Source: Flavobacterium sp.
Lineage (GTDB): Bacteria > Bacteroidota > Bacteroidia > Flavobacteriales > Flavobacteriaceae
Assembly (NCBI RefSeq): GCF_027533505.1
Contig: NZ_JAPZUB010000029.1
Coordinates: forward strand, 62,001 to 126,000
Length of the DNA: 64,000 nucleotides
Direction of reading: 5' to 3'
The position numbers and the translations under genes are program-made. The notes under the pieces were generated by a model. The model searched no databases, was not told the origin of the DNA, and saw nothing but the letters and a program-made list of their open reading frames with translations. Positions 60,772-64,000 of this stretch are shown here, piece by piece; the first letter of the stretch is position 1; every line of letters begins with the position of its first letter.

Positions 60772-61647
60772 TTAATATAAATCGTCTGTTCGTAAATTTA
60801 AGAAACGTTGGGTTGCAAAATAGGTGCTAATCCAAGTAATCAACACTCCCATGCCCAAAACGCCAACCAACACAATAATGGTCAACTCCAACTGATTGAA
60901 AATATCCAATCCAGGATAATTGTTGGCTATGTAAAAGAGTAAAGAAAGTAAGGCAACAATCGCCAAAATCCCACCGATAAGTCCGAGCAACATACTACGA
61001 AGAATAAACGGCTTGCGGATAAACGACTTCGTTGCACCTACCATTTGCATGGTTTTGATGATAAAACGATTGGCATAAATGGATAGTCGCATCGAACTGT
61101 TGATCAATAAAACGGAAATCACCATAAATACGCCCGACACGATTAAAACCCAGAAACTGATGTTCTTTACGTTATCATTCACCAACGTAATTAACTGCTT
61201 ATCGTAGACTACATCGGCAACAAATGGATTTTTGCGAAGGGTTCGCTCCATGGTTGTAAATCCGGGGTTGGTCACATATTCGGCTTTTAAGTGAATATCA
61301 TAGGAATTTTGCAACGGATTCATCCCTAAAAACTGCATAAAGTCCTCCCCAACCACTTCTTTATGGGCTTTGGCGGCGGCTTCTTTGGAAACGAATTTAA
61401 AATCTTTGGCGTATTTTCCCGATTGAATTGTCTTTTCAAAGGCTTTGAATACGGTGTCGTTGGCTTCGTTTTTAAAGAAAACGGTCATCACAATGTCTTC
61501 CTTAAAATTATCAGATAATCGTTTGGAGTTCAGGATAAAAAGTCCCAAAGCGCCCAAGAGAAACAACACCAAAAAAACACTTAAAACGACCGAAAAGTAA
61601 GAGGAAATTAATCTGCGTTTCTGATATTGATCAAACGATGAGGCCAT
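60772..61647 (-). CDS. ftsX: Cell-division protein FtsX
   Basis: The membrane half of the FtsEX transporter-like complex, which controls peptidoglycan hydrolases at the septum. In 291 residues it has TM1 at about 17-40 (SSYFSVVLSVFLVLFLLGALGLFIL), an extracytoplasmic domain (about 45-160), and three more helices with the conserved NRFIIKTMQMVGATKSFIRKPFILRS loop. The ftsE gene is not in the window. The gene is divergent from leuS. Confidence 0.93.
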   Translation of the reverse strand: MASSFDQYQKRRLISSYFSVVLSVFLVLFLLGALGLFILNSKRLSDNFKEDIVMTVFFKNEANDTVFKAFEKTIQSGKYAKDFKFVSKEAAAKAHKEVVGEDFMQFLGMNPLQNSYDIHLKAEYVTNPGFTTMERTLRKNPFVADVVYDKQLITLVNDNVKNISFWVLIVSGVFMVISVLLINSSMRLSIYANRFIIKTMQMVGATKSFIRKPFILRSMLLGLIGGILAIVALLSLLFYIANNYPGLDIFNQLELTIIVLVGVLGMGVLITWISTYFATQRFLNLRTDDLY

Positions 61648-61736
61648 AGCTTTTGTTTTATGCCGTAAAAATAAAAAAGAAAATCATTTTACTCCTTTAA
61701 TAACGCTCAAAGTTTTCTCTTCTTGTGTGAAAGGTG

Positions 61737-61744
61737 TAAATTTG
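61737..61744 (+). promoter_or_regulatory. Putative -7 box for leuS
   Basis: TAAATTTG, 75 nt before the leuS ATG; the -33 spacing is not met. Confidence 0.35.
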
Positions 61745-61819
61745 CCTCTAATTTTTTAGTAATGCCTGAATATCCGTAGCTTATTTCGGATTCATGCCTC
61801 AACCTTTTTTCGATTACCG

Positions 61820-64000
61820 ATGAAATATTTTCACGATCAAATAGAAGCCAAGTGGCAAAAATATTGGGCCGATAACCACACGTTTGCCGCCTCCAACGCC
61901 TCCGAAAAACCCAAATATTATGTCTTGGACATGTTTCCGTATCCTTCCGGTGCGGGACTGCATGTAGGGCACCCACTGGGGTATATCGCCTCCGATATTG
62001 TGGCTCGTTACAAACGCCACCAAGGTTTTAATGTATTGCACCCGCAAGGCTACGATTCGTTTGGATTGCCTGCCGAACAGTATGCAATTCAAACGGGTCA
62101 ACATCCCGAGAAAACCACACGAGAAAATATTGCGCGTTATCGTGAGCAGTTGGATAAAATCGGGTTCTCTTTTGATTGGGATCGCGAAGTGCGTACTTCT
62201 AATCCAGAATACTATAAATGGACGCAGTGGATTTTCATCCAACTCTTTGAATCCTATTATTGTTATACTGCCAATCAAGCGTTGCCTATCTCCAATTTGG
62301 TGGCAATTTTTGAAAAAGAAGGGAATGCCAATGCAAATGTGGCTTGTGATGATGAGGTGCCCACTTTTTCAGCAGCAGATTGGAACGGATTTTCAGAAGA
62401 GGAAAAAGCACGTCTATTGTTGCAATACCGTCTAACCTATTTGGCGGAAACGGAAGTGAATTGGTGTCCGGCCTTGGGAACCGTTTTAGCGAATGATGAA
62501 ATCGTGAATGGGGTTTCAGAACGCGGCGGTCATCCCGTGATTCGCAAAAAAATGACCCAATGGTCGATGCGAATCTCAGCGTACGCCGAGCGATTATTGG
62601 AAGGGTTGGAAACTATTGATTGGACAGAATCCTTGAAAGAATCGCAACGCAATTGGATTGGAAAATCGGTGGGAGCTTCGGTTTCTTTCCGACTTATACC
62701 GACAACCGATAACCATCAACCGGCAACTATCGATGTATTTACAACCCGTCCTGATACCATTTTCGGAGTTACATTTATGACCTTAGCGCCCGAACATGAG
62801 TTGGTTCCACACATTACAACCCCCGAACAAAAAGCTGCTGTGGAGGCTTATATTGATGCTACGGCTAAACGCTCAGAACGCGATCGTATGGCCGATGTGA
62901 AAACCATTTCAGGGGTGTTTACTGGAGCGTATGCCGAACATCCCTTTACCAAAGAACCGATTCCAGTTTGGATTGGAGATTATGTGTTGGCGGGGTATGG
63001 AACAGGTGCCGTAATGGCGGTTCCTTGCGGAGACGAACGCGATTATGCCTTTGCCAACTATTTCAAAGGAACGTTGGGCATGCCCGAAATTAAAAATATA
63101 TTCAGCCCCCTAACCCCCGATGGGGGAATTGATGCTTCTGATGCGTGTATCGCCACGGAAGCCTTTTCAAAGAAAGAGGGGTTTCAATTTAAAAATTCCG
63201 ATTTCTTAAACGGATTGGATTACAAAGCTGGAACGAAAAAAGCAATCGAGGAATTGGAAAAAATCGGTGCCGGTAAAGCCAAAGTAAATTACCGTTTGCG
63301 TGATGCCGTTTTTTCACGTCAGCGCTATTGGGGCGAACCTTTCCCGGTGTATTATGTGAATGGTTTGCCACAAATGATAGACGTGCAACATTTACCTATC
63401 GTATTGCCTGAAGTGGAGAAGTATTTGCCTACGGAAGACGGGCAGCCGCCTTTAGGAAATGCCACCGTTTGGGCGTGGGATACAAAACAGTGTACAGTGG
63501 TCAGTAATCAGTTGATCGACCACATTACTATTTTTCCGTTAGAATTAAATACGATGCCCGGCTGGGCAGGAAGTTCCTGGTATTGGATGCGCTATATGGA
63601 TGCACAAAATACCACAGCGTTTGCTTCTGAAAACGCCTTGAACTATTGGCAAAATGTCGATTTGTACATTGGCGGTAGCGAACATGCGACGGGACACTTG
63701 TTGTATGCCCGTTTTTGGAACAAATTCTTGAAAGACCGCGGTTTTGCGCCTACGGAAGAACCGTTTAAGAAGTTGATTAATCAAGGAATGATCTTGGGGA
63801 TGAGTGCGTTTGTGTACCGTTCAGAAGATTCTAAAAAATTATATTCAAAGGGATTGATTTCTGGTTTGAATGTCCAACCCATTCACGTTGATTTATCCGT
63901 AATCAATGATATCACCAACGAATTGGATATTGAAAAATTCAAAGCCCATCCGTTATACTCCGATTATGTTGATGCCGAATTTATTTATGAAGAAGATAGG
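61820..64000 (+). CDS. leuS: Leucyl-tRNA synthetase (3' end outside window)
   Basis: A class Ia synthetase charging tRNA-Leu, open without a stop from the ATG at 61820 to the right edge (727 residues visible). The catalytic HIGH-type motif is MFPYPSGAGLHVGHPLGYIASDI (near 39-61). The bacterial N-terminal core, zinc-type NWCPALGTVLANDEIVNG and the editing domain (IDVFTTRPDTIFGVTF with the tRNA-editing Thr-rich loop, and DERDYAFA) follow. The MPGWAGSSWYWMRYMD block is present. The KMSKS region and anticodon domain are beyond or at the edge. Near residue 425 an in-frame stretch SPLTPDGGI is encoded by a C5/G5 palindromic repeat. Confidence 0.96.
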   Translation, partial: MKYFHDQIEAKWQKYWADNHTFAASNASEKPKYYVLDMFPYPSGAGLHVGHPLGYIASDIVARYKRHQGFNVLHPQGYDSFGLPAEQYAIQTGQHPEKTTRENIARYREQLDKIGFSFDWDREVRTSNPEYYKWTQWIFIQLFESYYCYTANQALPISNLVAIFEKEGNANANVACDDEVPTFSAADWNGFSEEEKARLLLQYRLTYLAETEVNWCPALGTVLANDEIVNGVSERGGHPVIRKKMTQWSMRISAYAERLLEGLETIDWTESLKESQRNWIGKSVGASVSFRLIPTTDNHQPATIDVFTTRPDTIFGVTFMTLAPEHELVPHITTPEQKAAVEAYIDATAKRSERDRMADVKTISGVFTGAYAEHPFTKEPIPVWIGDYVLAGYGTGAVMAVPCGDERDYAFANYFKGTLGMPEIKNIFSPLTPDGGIDASDACIATEAFSKKEGFQFKNSDFLNGLDYKAGTKKAIEELEKIGAGKAKVNYRLRDAVFSRQRYWGEPFPVYYVNGLPQMIDVQHLPIVLPEVEKYLPTEDGQPPLGNATVWAWDTKQCTVVSNQLIDHITIFPLELNTMPGWAGSSWYWMRYMDAQNTTAFASENALNYWQNVDLYIGGSEHATGHLLYARFWNKFLKDRGFAPTEEPFKKLINQGMILGMSAFVYRSEDSKKLYSKGLISGLNVQPIHVDLSVINDITNELDIEKFKAHPLYSDYVDAEFIYEEDR
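63100..63130 (+). repeat. C5/G5 palindromic repeat inside leuS
   Basis: AGCCCCCTAACCCCC-GAT-GGGGG with flanking TTC...GAATT. The perfect stem is CCCCC (63114-63118) with GGGGG (63122-63126). It resembles a repeat that is common between genes in Flavobacteria (CCCCCTAACCCCCGAAGGGGG-like). It keeps the leuS frame and adds residues to the protein between MPEIKNIF and the next conserved block. Confidence 0.65.

Noticed and set aside
61998..62435. 145-codon alternative frame inside leuS
   Set aside because: It is a shadow of leuS, which is open in another frame with full family similarity. The lack of a stop for leuS is due to the window edge, not to a frameshift.
63487..63512. ACAGTGTACAGTGGTCAGTAATCAGT-like tract in leuS as a third repeat insertion
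   Set aside because: It resembles intergenic CAGTAATCAGT runs, but the encoded residues fill a loop of about normal length before LIDHITIFPLELNTMPGWAGSS, so chance is the simpler reading.
1..64000. CRISPR arrays, insertion sequences, prophage, integrase or toxin-antitoxin modules
   Set aside because: No regularly spaced short repeats, transposase or integrase motifs were found. The only tandem repeat (98 bp) has no spacers. The MORN-like protein is not next to a toxin.

Overview
The window is chromosomal DNA from a member of the Bacteroidota, most likely a Flavobacterium-like member of the Flavobacteriaceae. The evidence is a type IX secretion sorting domain at the C-terminus of the first protein, many promoters of the Bacteroidota form (TTTG, about 19-20 nt, then TAnnTTTG), few Shine-Dalgarno sequences, DUF5686 and DUF3098 family proteins, a NuoG lacking its molybdopterin-type C-terminal domain, and AT-rich housekeeping genes. 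No phage, plasmid, rRNA operon or CRISPR array is visible.

Layout. 1-3.4 kb: end of a secreted protease-type protein, then pth, rplY and prs on the minus strand. 3.5-6.4 kb: tRNA-Leu(CAA), a nonsense-interrupted endonuclease/exonuclease/phosphatase gene, and a umuC-umuD pair in that unusual order. 6.5-19.4 kb: one complete 14-gene respiratory complex I operon (nuoA to nuoN) with a clear promoter and terminator. 19.5-23.4 kb: a cold-shock protein, aspS, a TlpA-like thioredoxin and a small MORN-like secreted protein. 23.4-32 kb: a yceI-tetR-tolC-adaptor-RND efflux operon next to a type II NADH dehydrogenase; the two promoters share an almost identical 27-bp dyad. 32-38.3 kb: polyprenyl diphosphate synthase, two small genes, then sucA-sucB of 2-oxoglutarate dehydrogenase, with related palindromic repeats either side of sucB. 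38.5-43.3 kb: MFS exporter, retropepsin-like protease, TatD nuclease, acyltransferase and asparaginase. 43.3-43.9 kb: tRNA-Ser(GGA) followed by 98-bp tandem repeats. 43.9-48.7 kb: outer-membrane barrel, PAP2-like membrane protein, rpoN, a GxxExxY gene in an inverted-repeat-bounded cassette, and asnS. 48.7-56 kb: MMPL exporter, CPA2 antiporter, DUF5686 outer-membrane protein. 56-61.7 kb: frr, pyrH, a patatin, a thioredoxin-like protein, truB, uppP, a DUF3098 gene and ftsX. 61.8-64 kb: leuS, running off the window and carrying an in-frame copy of a C5/G5 palindrome.

Functionally this is mostly core genome: translation (pth, rplY, aspS, asnS, leuS, truB, frr), respiration (complex I, NDH-2, 2-oxoglutarate dehydrogenase, isoprenoid tails), envelope and export. 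I see no complete, self-evident new defence or biosynthetic system. The least ordinary signals are non-coding: the paired 27-bp dyads linking an efflux/YceI operon to NDH-2, the inverted-repeat-bounded GxxExxY cassette, the terminator-containing 98-bp tandem repeat after tRNA-Ser, and the repeat pair around sucB.
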